From Marinactinospora thermotolerans DSM 45154 (GTDB taxonomy: Bacteria; Actinomycetota; Actinomycetes; Streptosporangiales; Streptosporangiaceae), in the NCBI RefSeq assembly GCF_900167435.1, contig NZ_FUWS01000015.1, positions 1-64,000 on the forward strand: DNA of 64,000 nucleotides, in the 5' to 3' direction. Shown one piece after another: positions 27,812-37,821 of the stretch. The position numbers and the translations under genes are program-made. Under the pieces are notes generated by a model that saw only the letters and a program-made list of their open reading frames with translations, was not told where the DNA came from and did no database searches. The first letter of the stretch is position 1. Each line of letters opens with the position of its first letter.

Positions 27812-28897
27812 GTGATCAGATGGCGTGAAGGCGAAGTCAGATCGGTCCGGCGCGAGTGGCCCGGTGCGGCGGAGCTGGAGGTGACGCTGGAAGGGACCCG
27901 TGAGGGGTGCCGCGCGCTGGCCTACACCTCGCTCGTCGGACTCCCCCGGCCCGGCGACCGCGTCCTGCTCAACACTAACGCGCTGGCCCTGGGCCTGGGA
28001 ACCGGCGGTTACGCCCTGGTCGTGGCGATCCCCGACCGGCTGCCCCCCGACCCGCCCCGCGGCCCCGGCCATCTCGTCAAGGCCCGCTACACCCCGTTGC
28101 AGGCCACCGTGCTCGGCGCCGACGAGCAGGACTCCCCCCATCACGCCGTACTCCGCGACGCCGACGGGATCGAGGCCATGCCGGTCGTCACCGCCGACCT
28201 GCACTCGGCGCTGCCGGCGATCCTCGCCGGGATCGAGCGGGAGCGCCCCGGCAGCCGCGTCGTCTACGTCATGCTCGACGGGGGCGCGCTGCCCGCCTGG
28301 TTCTCCCGCAGCGCGGCCGAGCTTCGAAGCTCCGGGAGGCTCACGGCCACCGTCACCGTCGGACAGGCCTTCGGTGGCGACCTCGAAGCCGTGACCACCC
28401 ACACCGGACTGCTGGCGGCCCGGCACATTCTGGGCGCCGAGATCACCGTGGTGGCGCAGGGGCCGGGCAATCTGGGCACCGGCACGCCGTGGGGCTTCTC
28501 CGGGGTGTCCACGGGCGAGGCCGTCAACGCCGCGGCGGTGCTGGGCGGGCGGCCCGTGGCGTCGCTGCGTGTCAGCGAGGGCGACGCGCGCGAGCGCCAC
28601 CACGGCCTGTCCCACCACAGCCTCACCGCCTACGGCCGGGTCGCGCTGGCCCGCGCCGAGGTGGTCGTCCCCCGGTTGCCGGGGGAATTCGGCGAACGGG
28701 TGCGCGCGCAGGCGGCGGTGCTCGGCGAGCGGCACACGCTGGTCGAGGTCGACGTGGAGGGCCTGGAGGAGGCCCTGCTGGAACTGCCGGTGCGGCTGTC
28801 GACCATGGGGCGCGGTCTGGCCGAGGACCGCGCCTACTTCCTCACCGCCGCCGCGGCGGGCCGCCACGCCGCCCGGCTCCTCGCCGCCACGACCTGA
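27812..28897 (+). CDS. DUF3866 family protein
   Basis: A 361-residue protein matching DUF3866, an actinobacterial family of unknown function usually next to pafBC. Family landmarks include GYALVVAIPDR, HLVKARYTPLQ, HHGLSHHSLTAYGRVALA and a Gly-rich segment near residue 215. No signal peptide or membrane segment. The GTG at 27812 lies seven bases after a TACCGT -10-like hexamer with no ribosome site, so the mRNA is probably leaderless. Its placement back to back with pafBC suggests shared control. Confidence 0.85.
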   Translation: MIRWREGEVRSVRREWPGAAELEVTLEGTREGCRALAYTSLVGLPRPGDRVLLNTNALALGLGTGGYALVVAIPDRLPPDPPRGPGHLVKARYTPLQATVLGADEQDSPHHAVLRDADGIEAMPVVTADLHSALPAILAGIERERPGSRVVYVMLDGGALPAWFSRSAAELRSSGRLTATVTVGQAFGGDLEAVTTHTGLLAARHILGAEITVVAQGPGNLGTGTPWGFSGVSTGEAVNAAAVLGGRPVASLRVSEGDARERHHGLSHHSLTAYGRVALARAEVVVPRLPGEFGERVRAQAAVLGERHTLVEVDVEGLEEALLELPVRLSTMGRGLAEDRAYFLTAAAAGRHAARLLAATT

Positions 28898-28904
28898 CCC
28901 GCCT

Positions 28905-28933
28905 CGGCGCCGCGGACGGGGCCCGCGGCGCCG
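28905..28933. terminator. Bidirectional terminator hairpin (DUF3866 / FKBP)
   Basis: An 11-bp GC stem (CGGCGCCGCGG with its complement) with a 7-base loop lies between convergent genes. Confidence 0.7.
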
Positions 28934-28939
28934 GATCCG

Positions 28940-29989
28940 CTACTCGCCGTCGGGCGACGCCGACGCCTCGGGTTCGGCGGAGGCCTCGGGCTGGTCGGAG
29001 GGTTCGGGGGCCGGCTGGGTGTCCACGGCGCCGAGGATGTCCACGACGAAGACGAGCGTGCCCGCCGGAGAGCCGCTGGCCTCGGCGTTCTCGCCATAGG
29101 CGAGGTCCTCGGGGATCACCAGCATGACCCGGCTGCCCACCTTCTGGCCGACCAGCCCCTCGTCCCAGCCCTGGATGACCTGGCCGACACCGATCGCAAA
29201 CGTCGCGGGGGTGCCGTCGCGGGTCCAGGTGGAGTCGAAGACCTCGCCGTCGTTCCAGGTCACGCCGGTGTACTGGACGACGAGCTGCTGGCCGGACTCG
29301 ACCTCGGGCCCCTCCCCCTCGACCAGCTCGACGGTTTCGAGCTCCTTGGGCGGGTCGGCGTCGGGGATCGTGATGTCGGGCATGGCCCGTCCGGCGTCGG
29401 CCGCGGTCGGCAGGTCGCCTCCGCCGTCGGTGGTCTGCTCACCGGGGACGACGTCGCCCTTGCCGTAGCGGCCGCGGATGTCGAGGACCGACACCGACGT
29501 GGTGCCCTCCTCCGAGGGCTGGCCGGTCGTGGGGTCGCTGGGCGGGAAGACGTAGACGACCCGGCTGCCGACCGGCTGGTCGATGAGGTCGGCCGTCAGC
29601 TCCTCGGTCATCTGGCCGAGCTGGAGGAGCATCGGGGCACCGGTCTCGTAGGTCGACTGGACCTTCTCCGTCTTCCCCTTGCCGGTCCAGTCGTAGTCGA
29701 CGATGTCGACGAGCAACATGTCGTCGGAGCGCACCAGCTCGCTCTCGCCCTCGCCCTTGTGGACCACCCCGGAGATCTGCTCCTTGGGCGGGTCGATGTC
29801 GGGGAAGGACACCTCGGGCTCCTCGCCGACCGGACCGGTCGCGGTGGGCAGGCGCTCGTCGAGCTGCTCCTCGTCCGACTTCAGAAATGCGGGCGTCCGC
29901 CAGTCCTCTGGAATGACGCCGCAACTGGAGGCCCCCAGCATCAGGGCGGAGAGCGGCACCACGAGGGCCGCGGCGGCACGTCGACGCAT
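28940..29989 (-). CDS. FKBP-type peptidyl-prolyl isomerase lipoprotein with two FKBP repeats
   Basis: A 349-residue exported protein. The signal peptide ends ALMLGASSC, a loose lipobox, suggesting a lipoprotein. Two FKBP-like units follow. The second (about residues 225-320) is canonical: QYTGVTWNDGEVFDSTW, GVGQVIQGWDEGLVGQKVGSR, IPEDLAYGE. The first (about 65-180) keeps the fold markers (LVDIVDYDWTGKG, VGSRVVYVFPP) but has lost much of the active-site pattern. It should assist proline isomerisation outside the membrane. It precedes pafA in other actinobacteria too, so the order is conserved. Confidence 0.88.
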   Translation of the reverse strand: MRRRAAAALVVPLSALMLGASSCGVIPEDWRTPAFLKSDEEQLDERLPTATGPVGEEPEVSFPDIDPPKEQISGVVHKGEGESELVRSDDMLLVDIVDYDWTGKGKTEKVQSTYETGAPMLLQLGQMTEELTADLIDQPVGSRVVYVFPPSDPTTGQPSEEGTTSVSVLDIRGRYGKGDVVPGEQTTDGGGDLPTAADAGRAMPDITIPDADPPKELETVELVEGEGPEVESGQQLVVQYTGVTWNDGEVFDSTWTRDGTPATFAIGVGQVIQGWDEGLVGQKVGSRVMLVIPEDLAYGENAEASGSPAGTLVFVVDILGAVDTQPAPEPSDQPEASAEPEASASPDGE

Positions 29990-30113
29990 ATTGTCACTAC
30001 CTCAAGAGTCCGGTATGGGAATCCCCGACACACTATCGAAGAAGCCAGGATGACCCCAGCCGGTAAGAGGCCGGTAAGAGGGGGCGCCCGGCGGGCGTCC
30101 CCTCGACGACCGG

Positions 30114-31472
30114 CTACATGCCCGCGATGAGCTTCTCCACCCGCTCGTCGACGGACTTGAACGGGTCCTTGCACAGCACCGTGCGCTGCGCCTGGTCGTT
30201 GAGCTTGAGGTGGACCCAGTCGACCGTGAAGTCGCGCCGCTTCTCCTGGGCCCGCCGGATGAACTCGCCGCGCAACCGGGCGCGCGTGGTCTGCGGCGGG
30301 ACCGACTTGGCCTCGAAGATCTTCAGGTCGCCGACGACCCTCTCCATCTGGCCGCGGCGCTGCATCAGGTAGAACAGCCCGCGGTCGCGGTGGATGTCGT
30401 GGTAGGTGAGGTCCAGCTGGGCGATACGCGGCGAGGACAGCGAAAGACCGTGCTTGGCCCGGTAGCGCTCCAGGAGCTGGTACTTGGCGACCCAGTCGAT
30501 CTCGCGGGCCACCAGGTCGAGGTTGCCGGTGTCGACCGCGTCGAGGGTGCGCTGCCACAGTTCCAGCACGCGCTTGCCGGTGGCGTCGGTTCCGTGGCGG
30601 TCGACGTAGGTCTGGACCTTCTCCAGGTATTCGCGCTGGATCTCCAGAGCGCTGGCCTCGCGCCCGTTGGCCAGGCGCACCTTGCGCCGGCCGGTCATGT
30701 CGTGGCTGACCTCGCGGATCGCCCGGATCGGGTTCTCCAGCGTGTAGTCGCGCATGATCACGCCGGCCTCGATCATCCGCAGCACGAGGTCGGTCGAGGC
30801 CAACTTGAGCAGCGTGGTGGTCTCGCTCATGTTGGAGTCGCCGACGATGACGTGCAGGCGGCGGAAGCGCTCGGCGTCGGCGTGGGGCTCGTCGCGCGTG
30901 TTGATGATGGGACGCGACCGGGTCGTCGCCGAGGAGACCCCCTCCCAGATGTGCTCGGCGCGCTGGCTGACGCAGTACAGGGCGCCCCGCGGGGTCTGGA
31001 GCACCTTGCCGGCCCCGCAGATGATCTGACGGGTGACCAGGAAGGGGATGAGGATGTCGGCCAGCCGGCCGAACTCCCCGTGCCGTCCGACGAGGTAGTT
31101 CTCGTGGCACCCGTAGGAGTTGCCGGCCGAGTCGGTGTTGTTCTTGAACAGGTAGATCTCGCCGGCGATGCCCTCTTCGTGCAGACGCTGCTCCGCGTCG
31201 ACCTGCAACCCCTCGAGGATGCGCTCGCCCGCCTTGTCGTGGGCGACCAGGTCGAGCAGGCTGTCGCACTCGGGGGTGGCGTACTCGGGGTGACTGCCGA
31301 CGTCGAGGTAGAGCCGGGCCCCGTTACGCAGGAAGACGTTGCTGCTGCGCCCCCACGACACGACGCGGCGGAACAGGTAGCGCGCCACCTCGTCCGGAGA
31401 CAGTCTGCGCTGCCCCCGGAACGTGCAGGTGACGCCGTACTCGTTCTCCAGACCAAAGATGCGACGTTCCAC
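30114..31472 (-). CDS. pafA: Pup-protein ligase PafA
   Basis: 452 residues. The N-terminus [12 protein letters not shown] is the nucleotide/metal-binding start of the carboxylate-amine-ligase fold, and Asp57 in [17 protein letters not shown] matches the catalytic base. [19 protein letters not shown] and the small C-terminal domain also match. PafA uses ATP to join the C-terminal glutamate of Pup to substrate lysines, marking them for the proteasome. The gene is in the expected order downstream of prcA. The start coincides with family start. Confidence 0.98.
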   Translation of the reverse strand: MERRIFGLENEYGVTCTFRGQRRLSPDEVARYLFRRVVSWGRSSNVFLRNGARLYLDVGSHPEYATPECDSLLDLVAHDKAGERILEGLQVDAEQRLHEEGIAGEIYLFKNNTDSAGNSYGCHENYLVGRHGEFGRLADILIPFLVTRQIICGAGKVLQTPRGALYCVSQRAEHIWEGVSSATTRSRPIINTRDEPHADAERFRRLHVIVGDSNMSETTTLLKLASTDLVLRMIEAGVIMRDYTLENPIRAIREVSHDMTGRRKVRLANGREASALEIQREYLEKVQTYVDRHGTDATGKRVLELWQRTLDAVDTGNLDLVAREIDWVAKYQLLERYRAKHGLSLSSPRIAQLDLTYHDIHRDRGLFYLMQRRGQMERVVGDLKIFEAKSVPPQTTRARLRGEFIRRAQEKRRDFTVDWVHLKLNDQAQRTVLCKDPFKSVDERVEKLIAGM

Positions 31473-31618
31473 GTGGCCTCAACTCCCGTCCCACGTCACC
31501 GCAGGTGGCGCCCTGCGGCGCTCCACCAACCCACACTATTGCCCGGGCTCCCCCACCGCCATGGGCCGCGCATGACCGGTTCCTCCCGGTCGCGCGGGCG
31601 GTGCGGGGAGCGGGGAAA

Positions 31619-31665
31619 ACGGGCGGGCGCCGGCCGGGCCCTCTGCCCGACCGGCGCCCGCCCGT
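31619..31665. terminator. Hairpin between prcA and pafA
   Basis: A perfect 15-bp stem (ACGGGCGGGCGCCGG with its complement) with an inner CGGG/CCCG pair lies in the 213-base gap between prcA and pafA, both leftward. It could end or attenuate the proteasome transcript before pafA. Confidence 0.7.
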
Positions 31666-31685
31666 CCCGGTCACGTCCGCCTCCC

Positions 31686-32423
31686 TCACGTCTCGGTGTC
31701 GCCGGATTCCTCCGGCCGCGTCCCCGAGGCGCGCGACTCGGCGATGAGGCGGTTCAGGCGCTCGCCCTGGACGCGGCGGAACTTGCGGTGTTCGCGCGCC
31801 CGGTCGAGCACCGCCACCTCCAGGCTGGCGGCCTCCAGCTCACGCCGTTCGCCGTTCTCGTGGGACAGCGCGTGCATCGCCGTGGCCAGTGCCGTGGCGA
31901 GCGGGGCCTCGCCGTCGTAGCGCTCCTTGAGCGCGCTGGTGACCCGTTCGGCCGATCCGCCCATGGCGACGAAGTCGCGTTCGTCGACCACGGAGCCGTC
32001 GAAGGTGATCCGGTAGATCTGGTCGGCCTCGGGGGTGTCGCCCACCTCGGCGACGACGATCTCGACCTCCCAGGGCTTGTTGCTCTCGGTGAACACCGCG
32101 CCCAGCGTCTGGGCGTAGGCGTTGGCGAGCATCTGACCGGTCACGTCACGCCGGTCGTAGGCGTAACCGTGGGAGTCCGCGTAGCGGACCCCCGCCAGCC
32201 GCAGGTTCTCGAACTCGTTGTAGCGGCCGACGGCGGCGAAGGCGATGCGGTCGTAGAGCTCGCTGATCTTGTGGAGGGTCCGGGACATGTTGTCCGCGAC
32301 GAACAGGATCCCGCCGTCGTAACGCAGGACGACGGCGCTGCGGCCCCGCGCGATTCCCTTACGCGCGTAGTCCGCCTTGTCCTTCATGATCTGTTCGGGC
32401 GAGACGTAGAACGGCATCGACAC
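31686..32423 (-). CDS. prcA: 20S proteasome alpha subunit PrcA
   Basis: 245 residues. The N-terminal gating segment [49 protein letters not shown] and the alpha-ring body match actinobacterial PrcA. Alpha rings cap the beta rings and bind the C-terminus of Mpa. The GTG at 32423 has AAGGA about ten bases upstream, better placed than for the ATG two codons on. It follows prcB by 70 bases. Confidence 0.98.
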   Translation of the reverse strand: MSMPFYVSPEQIMKDKADYARKGIARGRSAVVLRYDGGILFVADNMSRTLHKISELYDRIAFAAVGRYNEFENLRLAGVRYADSHGYAYDRRDVTGQMLANAYAQTLGAVFTESNKPWEVEIVVAEVGDTPEADQIYRITFDGSVVDERDFVAMGGSAERVTSALKERYDGEAPLATALATAMHALSHENGERRELEAASLEVAVLDRAREHRKFRRVQGERLNRLIAESRASGTRPEESGDTET

Positions 32424-32493
32424 CGCGGAGTTTTCCTTTACTGGTCGGTCCGGCGGCCCGGGTCGCGGGCCGCGACGGGAAGGGGGACGGGGC

Positions 32494-33339
32494 TCAGCTC
32501 AACGGCGCGGTGGGACCGTCGGGGCGCTGGGAACGACCGGTGACGACGGTGTCGGCCAACTCGGCGACCTCGTCGGCCGGCAGCCGCCGATGCCCGTCGT
32601 CGGTGATGACGTCGACCAGCGGGTAGATCCTGCGGTGCACGTCGGGCCCGCCCGTGGCGGAGTCGTCGTCGGCGGCGTCGTAGAGCGCCTGCAACGCCAC
32701 CAGGGCCGCGTCCTCCTCGGAGAGGTCGTCGCGGTAGAGCTTCTTCAGCGATCCCCTGGCGTAGACCGAGCCGGAGCCGATGGAGTGGTAGCGGTGTTCC
32801 TCGTACCGGCCGCCCACGGGGTCGTAGCTGAAGATCCGTCCCTCGCCGCGCGGCTCGTCGTAGCCGACGAGCAGGGGGACCACGACGAAGCCCTGGAGGG
32901 CCATGCCGAGGTTGCCGCGGATCATCGAGGCCAGCCGGTTGGCCTTGCCCTCCAGCGACAGCGGCCGGCCCTCGCGCTTCTCGTAGTGCTCCAGCTCGAC
33001 CTGGAAGAGCCGGGCCAGTTCGATGCCGATGCCGGCCGACCCCGCGATGGCCACCGCGGAGAACTCGTCCGCGCGGAACAGCTTGTCCATGTCGCGGTTG
33101 GCGATGACGTTGCCGGAGGTCGCCCGGCGATCGCCCGCCAGCAGCACGCCCCCGGGGAAGGTCAGCGCCACGATGGTGGTGGCGTCGGGGGTGAGGTGGG
33201 AGGAGTCGCCCTGTGGCAGGTTGCGCCGCCCCGGGAGCAGGTCGGGGTTCACCTGGGCCAGAAAATCGATGAACGACGACGTTCCCGGGTTCATGAACGC
33301 TGCGGGCAGCCGTCCGCCGATTCCGAACGCTTCAGACAC
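32494..33339 (-). CDS. prcB: 20S proteasome beta subunit PrcB
   Basis: 281 residues with a 53-residue propeptide ending PDA before Thr54-Thr55-Ile-Val-Ala-Leu; Thr54 becomes the N-terminal nucleophile after autocleavage. The active-site companions are present ([35 protein letters not shown]). The subunit forms the inner catalytic rings with PrcA. It lies 220 bases downstream of pup, a longer gap than between prcB and prcA, so an internal promoter is possible. Confidence 0.98.
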   Translation of the reverse strand: MSEAFGIGGRLPAAFMNPGTSSFIDFLAQVNPDLLPGRRNLPQGDSSHLTPDATTIVALTFPGGVLLAGDRRATSGNVIANRDMDKLFRADEFSAVAIAGSAGIGIELARLFQVELEHYEKREGRPLSLEGKANRLASMIRGNLGMALQGFVVVPLLVGYDEPRGEGRIFSYDPVGGRYEEHRYHSIGSGSVYARGSLKKLYRDDLSEEDAALVALQALYDAADDDSATGGPDVHRRIYPLVDVITDDGHRRLPADEVAELADTVVTGRSQRPDGPTAPLS

Positions 33340-33559
33340 GCGACTCCCTTCGGTGGCGCCCCAGCCCTGGTTGAGGGGCGAGCGGGGCGCGGTGGGTGGT
33401 TGTAGTCATCTGGTGTTCTGACCCTACTGAGCCCGCCGTACGGGCGTGTAGCGGCCGATGGCCTTCTCGCTGTGGGCGAACTGCCCCGGCGCGGGCGGGC
33501 CCGGGGTCGCGGCCCGCCCGCGCCGGTCCGCGGGCCGGGCGCGGCGGGCCGGGCGTGGG

Positions 33560-33763
33560 CTACTGGCCACCCTTCTGGACGAACTGGCGGACGAAGTCCT
33601 CGGAGTTGCTCTCGAGCACCTCGTCGATCTCGTCGAGGATGTCGTCGACGTCCTCCGACAGCTTCTCGTTGCGCTCCTGGACGTCGCTGCCCGCCTCGAC
33701 TTCCTCGACCTCCTGGTCGGTGCGGTTCGCGTGCTTCTGGCCGCCGGTGTCCTTCGTCGCCAT
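33560..33763 (-). CDS. pup: Prokaryotic ubiquitin-like protein Pup
   Basis: 67 residues, acidic and mostly disordered, with the Mpa-binding helix region (SEDVDDILDEIDEVLESN) and the C-terminus FVQKGGQ. The terminal Gln must be deamidated by Dop before PafA can ligate it, which fits the presence of dop upstream. The ATG at 33763 has GGAGG eight bases before it; a GTG two codons earlier is less well placed. Confidence 0.98.
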   Translation of the reverse strand: MATKDTGGQKHANRTDQEVEEVEAGSDVQERNEKLSEDVDDILDEIDEVLESNSEDFVRQFVQKGGQ

Positions 33764-34048
33764 CTCCACAACCTCCCTATTCGGGGTCTCGCCCCTTATA
33801 TTGGCCCAACCCAGGTCCGCTCAACCTTGATCGTGGCCGCTGTTTTGTCACGGGACGTGAAAGAGCCGTGTGACCTCGCCCCTTCCCACCTCCGCCGTGG
33901 CCGTGGACCGGCGTGTCCTCCGTGAGGTTGTGGACAAGACGTCCACAATTGGACGGGGATCCGGGCGCCCGTCCGGCCATAGCGGTGTACAGGGCGCCCA
34001 CCGCGCCGGCCGGGTGGCCGGCGCGGGTGTGCAAGGGGGGATTCGATC

Positions 34049-34330
34049 ATGATCAAGCGCGGCAAACCGGGCAAGGACGGGAACGTCAAGGTGACCTTCT
34101 CGCTGCCCCTGGAGGAGCAACCCGGCCCGGTCTCGGTGGTCGGCTGCTTCAACGAGTGGGACCCGCACGCCCACCCGCTCACCCCGCGCTCCAACGGCAA
34201 GCGCAGCGTGGTGGTCACCGTGCCGTCGAGCTCGACACTGCACTTCCGCTATCTGGCGGACAACGGCGTGTGGTTCGACGACCACGACGCCGACGCGGTG
34301 CACGAGGACGGGGGCCGACTGCACGTGTGA
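34049..34330 (+). CDS. Stand-alone isoamylase early-set / CBM48-like domain protein
   Basis: A 93-residue protein made of a single immunoglobulin-like domain of the isoamylase N-terminal (CBM48) type: VKVTFSLPLEE, VSVVGCFNEWDPHAHPL and LHFRYLADNGVWFDDHDAD are its glycogen-binding-like strands. No catalytic domain is attached. It sits between pup and dop, transcribed opposite to both. AAGGGGGG precedes the ATG. Carbohydrate binding is inferred from the family. Confidence 0.85.
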   Translation: MIKRGKPGKDGNVKVTFSLPLEEQPGPVSVVGCFNEWDPHAHPLTPRSNGKRSVVVTVPSSSTLHFRYLADNGVWFDDHDADAVHEDGGRLHV

Positions 34331-34342
34331 GACCGCCGCGGA

Positions 34343-34395
34343 CACGCCAAGGGCCGCACGGACCGTTCTGCCCGGTCCGTGCGGCCCTTGGCGTG
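34343..34395. terminator. Bidirectional terminator hairpin (CBM48 gene / dop)
   Basis: A perfect 23-bp stem, CACGCCAAGGGCCGC onward, with a 7-base loop between convergent genes; the longest perfect stem I found in the window. Confidence 0.9.
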
Positions 34396-34409
34396 GTCGT
34401 TCGGGCGGC

Positions 34410-35930
34410 TCAGCGGCGCTCGCCGGTGAGGGCCGCGACGAGGTCACTGGCCGTCGGCGAGCGGTCGAGCAGCGCGCCGACGTGTTCCCTGGTGCCCCGC
34501 AGCGGCTCCAGGGTGGGCACCCGCTGGAGCGAGTCGTGGCCGGGCAGATCGAAGATGACGGAGTCCCACGAGGCCGCCGCGACGGAGTCGGCGTACTTGT
34601 CCAGGCACCGCCCCCGGAAGTAGGCGCGGGTGTCCTCGGGCGGCTCGGTTATGGCGCGCTCGACCTCCTCCTCGTCGAGGAGGCGTTCGATACGGCCACG
34701 GGCGACCAGCCGGTTGTACAACCCCTTGTCCGGACGCACGTCGGAGTACTGGAGGTCGACGAGCTGGAGACGGTGGTGGTCCCAGTCGAGACCGTCGCGT
34801 TCGCGGTAGCCCTCGAGCAGTTTGAGCTTGGCCACCCAGTCGAGCTCACCGGCCAGGCGCATCGGATCGTCGGCGAGGCGGTCCAGGGTGCTGCCCCAGC
34901 GCTCCAGCACGTCGGCGGTGTCGGGGTCGACGTCGGTGCCGAACCTGTCCTCGACGTACTTGCGGGCCTGGTCGAAGTACTCGCGTTGGAGTTGGAGCGC
35001 GGTCATGCGGCGGCCGTCGCGCAACCGCACCGCGTGGGTGAGCGTGGGGTCGTGGGAGATGGCCCGCAGGTCGGCCACCGGGGTCTCCAGCGACAGGTCG
35101 ACCCCGATGAACCCGTCCTCGATCATCGCCAGCACGATCGCCGTGGTGCCGAGCTTGAGATAGGTGGAGATCTCGCTCATGTTGGCGTCGCCGATGATGA
35201 CGTGCAGCCGCCGGTACTTGTCGGGGTCGGCGTGCGGCTCGTCTCGGGTGTTGATGATGGGGCGTTTGAGCGTGGTCTCCAGCCCCACCTCGACCTCGAA
35301 GAAGTCGGCGCGCTGGCTGATCTGGAAGCCGGAGTCGCGGCCGTCGGCCCCGATGCCCACCCGGCCGGCACCGCAGATGACCTGCCGGGAGACGAAGAAC
35401 GGCACGAGGTGCCGCACGATCTCGCCGAAGGGGGTGGACCGGCGCATCAGGTAGTTCTCGTGGCAGCCGTAGGAGGCGCCCTTGTTGTCGGTGTTGTTCT
35501 TGTAGAGCTGGATCGGGTCGATCCCGGGGACGGCCCCGGCCCGGCGCGCGGCATCGGCCATGACCCGTTCACCGGCCTTGTCCCACAGCACGGCGTCGCG
35601 AGGGTTGGTGACCTCGGGGGCGGAGTACTCGGGATGGGCGTGGTCGACGTAGAGCCGTGCGCCGTTGGTCAGGATGACGTTGGCCAGTCCGAGATCCTCG
35701 TCGGTGAGCTGGGAGGGGTCGGCGACCTCCCTGGCGAGGTCGAACCCGCGGGCGTCCCGCAACGGGTTCTCCTCCTCGAAGTCCCAGCGGGCCCTGCGCG
35801 CCCGGGCGGCCGAGGCCGCGAGGTAGGCGTTGACCACCTGGGTGGATGTCACCATCGCGTTGGCACCAGGGTTGCCGGGCACGGAGATCCCGTACTCGGT
35901 CTCAATGCCCATAATCCGCCGCACACTCAT
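34410..35930 (-). CDS. dop: Depupylase/deamidase Dop
   Basis: 506 residues, homologous to PafA. It has [17 protein letters not shown], the Dop-specific loop (about residues 40-75, [18 protein letters not shown]), and Asp96 in [16 protein letters not shown] at the nucleophile/base position, then [19 protein letters not shown]. Dop deamidates the Pup terminal Gln and removes Pup from substrates. The ATG at 35930 starts the family match. Mpa normally lies just upstream of dop; here an island of about 12 kb intervenes. Confidence 0.98.
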   Translation of the reverse strand: MSVRRIMGIETEYGISVPGNPGANAMVTSTQVVNAYLAASAARARRARWDFEEENPLRDARGFDLAREVADPSQLTDEDLGLANVILTNGARLYVDHAHPEYSAPEVTNPRDAVLWDKAGERVMADAARRAGAVPGIDPIQLYKNNTDNKGASYGCHENYLMRRSTPFGEIVRHLVPFFVSRQVICGAGRVGIGADGRDSGFQISQRADFFEVEVGLETTLKRPIINTRDEPHADPDKYRRLHVIIGDANMSEISTYLKLGTTAIVLAMIEDGFIGVDLSLETPVADLRAISHDPTLTHAVRLRDGRRMTALQLQREYFDQARKYVEDRFGTDVDPDTADVLERWGSTLDRLADDPMRLAGELDWVAKLKLLEGYRERDGLDWDHHRLQLVDLQYSDVRPDKGLYNRLVARGRIERLLDEEEVERAITEPPEDTRAYFRGRCLDKYADSVAAASWDSVIFDLPGHDSLQRVPTLEPLRGTREHVGALLDRSPTASDLVAALTGERR

Positions 35931-36485
35931 GCCTTGAAGAGTATCCTTCGGGATCCCTCCTTGAACGTGAAGAAGCGGAATTGTGGCCGCGCCACTTCCC
36001 CCTTGCCGCCGCCTGGCCACCCTTCGGCACGCATTCGTCCGTGTGGGACGGGCGTGTCCCGTCCTTTCGACCTCGCAGGAGGGCCGGCCGCCGGCTGGAG
36101 AGCCGGGGAGCGCGCCGAACGGGGACGGGAGGCGTCCTCGGCCGCCATCCGGCACCCGCCTTCACGAGGGACAAACGGATAAACGGGAGAAATAGCGACA
36201 AAATATTATTTCCCATGAAAACCCCTGGGTCGGGAAACGCCCTCCAGGACGCCCCCTCCCCGCGAAGCCACCCCGGGAGAGGACCGTCCAACCGGGTGGT
36301 GGCAGCGCCGAAGCGGCCTGGCGGGCACGCCGCGCACCGGATCGTCGGCCGTCGCCGGCCAGGCGGCCGTGGGCGTCCGCCCGGCCCGTCCGGCCCCGCC
36401 CTCGCGCCGTCTCGTCCGGAGGGCCCTGTCGCCGGCCCTCGAACGCAGGCGGGAACCACCGCGGGGTGAGAGCGACGGGCGGCCA

Positions 36486-36515
36486 AGCGCGGACGTCAAC
36501 GGTGGCCACGTCGAT
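36486..36515 (+). repeat. 30-bp direct repeat, copy 1
   Basis: Thirty bases, beginning AGCGCGGACGTCAACGG and ending CCACGTCGAT, are identical to 39162-39191. The second copy lies inside the large-terminase remnant, where it codes SADVNGGHVD. Copy 1 has no coding context. Flanks do not match, so the identity stops abruptly at both ends. Confidence 0.9.
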
Positions 36516-36667
36516 TACGGGTCTGGGGGTTTCACCCGGGACGCCTCAGCTATCCGAAGATCTTGTCCTCTTCCGGCAGGCTTCGCAGCGCACCGGCCTA
36601 CAGAGGACGACGCAAAGCCGACCATGCCATGCCCACCATGCTGTCCCTACCGACACAGTTACAGCAA

Positions 36668-36697
36668 AACCCCTGCCGGGTACACCGGGCAGGGGTT
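36668..36697 (+). terminator. Terminator-like hairpin
   Basis: AACCCCTGCC and GGCAGGGGTT form a perfect 10-bp stem with a 10-base loop followed by CTT. It lies downstream (leftward) of the lectin-like gene and may end its transcript or one entering the island. Confidence 0.6.
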
Positions 36698-36827
36698 CTT
36701 GAATGCCTGCTTAGCTCAGGCTGGAGAGCCCTCGCTAGCAGCGAAGGGCCCGAGCGTCGCGTGATGTCGGAGACGCCTGGTCCTGTCAACGACTGGAGCC
36801 GTGGCAGCGGTCTCGGGCACTGAGGGA

Positions 36828-37394
36828 TCACACCTGGGCGGCCAGGGCCTTCCAGTAGGCGACGTCGGCCGCCCGGTTGAAGTAGGCGTTGGTGCACACG
36901 TCGTACAGACCAGCGCCCGAGGTGCTGTTGGTCTCCAGGAAGCTGCCGTTGTCGTAGAGGTTCCACAGCAACAGGACGTCCCCCAGGCGCACCGACTGGT
37001 CCAGGGTGCCGGAGGTCTGAGCCAGGATCCGCCAGCGGCCGGTGCCCTGAGCCCGGTCCCTGCCCGGTGAGGTGGAGACGTCATACTTGCCGCCGGACTG
37101 CTTCTGAGCGTCGGACGCATGCCCGTTGGTGTCGAGGTACCCGCCGTCGTCCTGGTAGAGGTTGCGCAGGTAGATCACATCCCCGCTGTTCACCAACGAC
37201 CCGGCAGCCTTGCCTGTGGCCGACAGAACCTCCCACGTGCCGGTGCCAGCACCTCGGGTGGGCGTGTCCGCGGTGGAGACTCCGTACTTGGCGGGGGCGG
37301 GGCGGTGCCCGTTGGTATCGAGGTACCCGCCCGCCCAGTTGTTGTACCCGTTCTGCAGATGGATGAGGCCGCCGTACCTGATTTCGTTCGCCAT
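36828..37394 (-). CDS. Three-repeat lectin-like protein (predicted beta-trefoil)
   Basis: A 188-residue protein with three internal repeats of about 60 residues. Each has a pattern of hydrophobic-LxNxY followed by GG/GS-YLDTNG: IHLQNGYNNWAGGYLDTNG, IYLRNLYQDDGGYLDTNG and LLLWNLYDNGSFLETNS, alternating with YGVST/YDVST and TGTWEVL/TGRWRIL. Threefold repeats with these turns suggest a beta-trefoil carbohydrate-binding fold. There is no signal peptide. AGAGGA lies seven bases before the ATG at 37394. Lower GC upstream suggests acquisition. No specific ligand can be named. Confidence 0.75.
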   Translation of the reverse strand: MANEIRYGGLIHLQNGYNNWAGGYLDTNGHRPAPAKYGVSTADTPTRGAGTGTWEVLSATGKAAGSLVNSGDVIYLRNLYQDDGGYLDTNGHASDAQKQSGGKYDVSTSPGRDRAQGTGRWRILAQTSGTLDQSVRLGDVLLLWNLYDNGSFLETNSTSGAGLYDVCTNAYFNRAADVAYWKALAAQV

Positions 37395-37821
37395 AGAATT
37401 CCTCTCCCAAGCAGAAAACAAACAGCATTGTGACAATGCGCCCACGACTCAAACTTGCACGCCAACAAGACCACTGTGCCAGCAACCAATCCCCACGCAC
37501 ACCTTTTTCCATGAAAACATATAATCTTCCCAATTCCAGACACGCCCAACCCTTCCCCAAGGAGGACCGAAAATGAAAATGCACCAAAAGCCACTATTGC
37601 CCCCGAAGGCATAACTTAGACGAATAAGGACCGCGGAAGTAGATACACCCAAGAAGCAGACATCTAAGCAACTCGAAGAATCGCCAGCAGTACAGATGCA
37701 CCAGCATCGGATAAATCTTCCCAAACCCTCATACGCCGCGCCCTGGAAAACCTTGCAGAAGCGCACTAAACACCCTCCCGACCTGCCCACGACTCCGTCT
37801 CTAAGCTCCGGAAGGTGACCT
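37395..37821. other. AT-richer non-coding stretch with small palindrome
   Basis: 427 bases without a gene, clearly lower in GC than the core. The palindrome GCATTG-TGA-CAATGC at 37425-37439, about 30 bases before the lectin-like gene, is a candidate operator. The right end holds the GGAAGGTGACCT ribosome site of the terminase small-subunit remnant. Confidence 0.5.

Larger units (their letters stand above)
35931..36827. other. Island left junction, no gene
   Basis: About 900 bases upstream of dop without a supportable gene. It should contain the dop promoter. At 36175-36230 the composition changes sharply to AT-rich (AAATAGCGACAAAATATTA region) and may mark the old edge of the island. The 30-bp repeat copy (36486) and a terminator-like hairpin (36668) follow. 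A D-arm-like sequence at 36713-36735 is not part of a complete tRNA. Confidence 0.5.

Noticed and set aside
30210-32543. 777-codon open frame antisense to pafA and prcA
   Set aside because: A shadow of highly conserved proteasome genes.
33424-33570. Short open frame just after pup ending HSEKAIGRYTPVRRAQ
   Set aside because: It overlaps the pup 3' end, starts at a GTG inside it without its own ribosome site, and has no known domain.
36713-36790. tRNA-like start with a D-arm-like TTAGCTCAGG-CTGGAGAGC
   Set aside because: An anticodon-like stem follows with one mismatch, but there is no T-arm, no GGTTCGA-like loop and no matching acceptor 3' strand, so it is not a tRNA.
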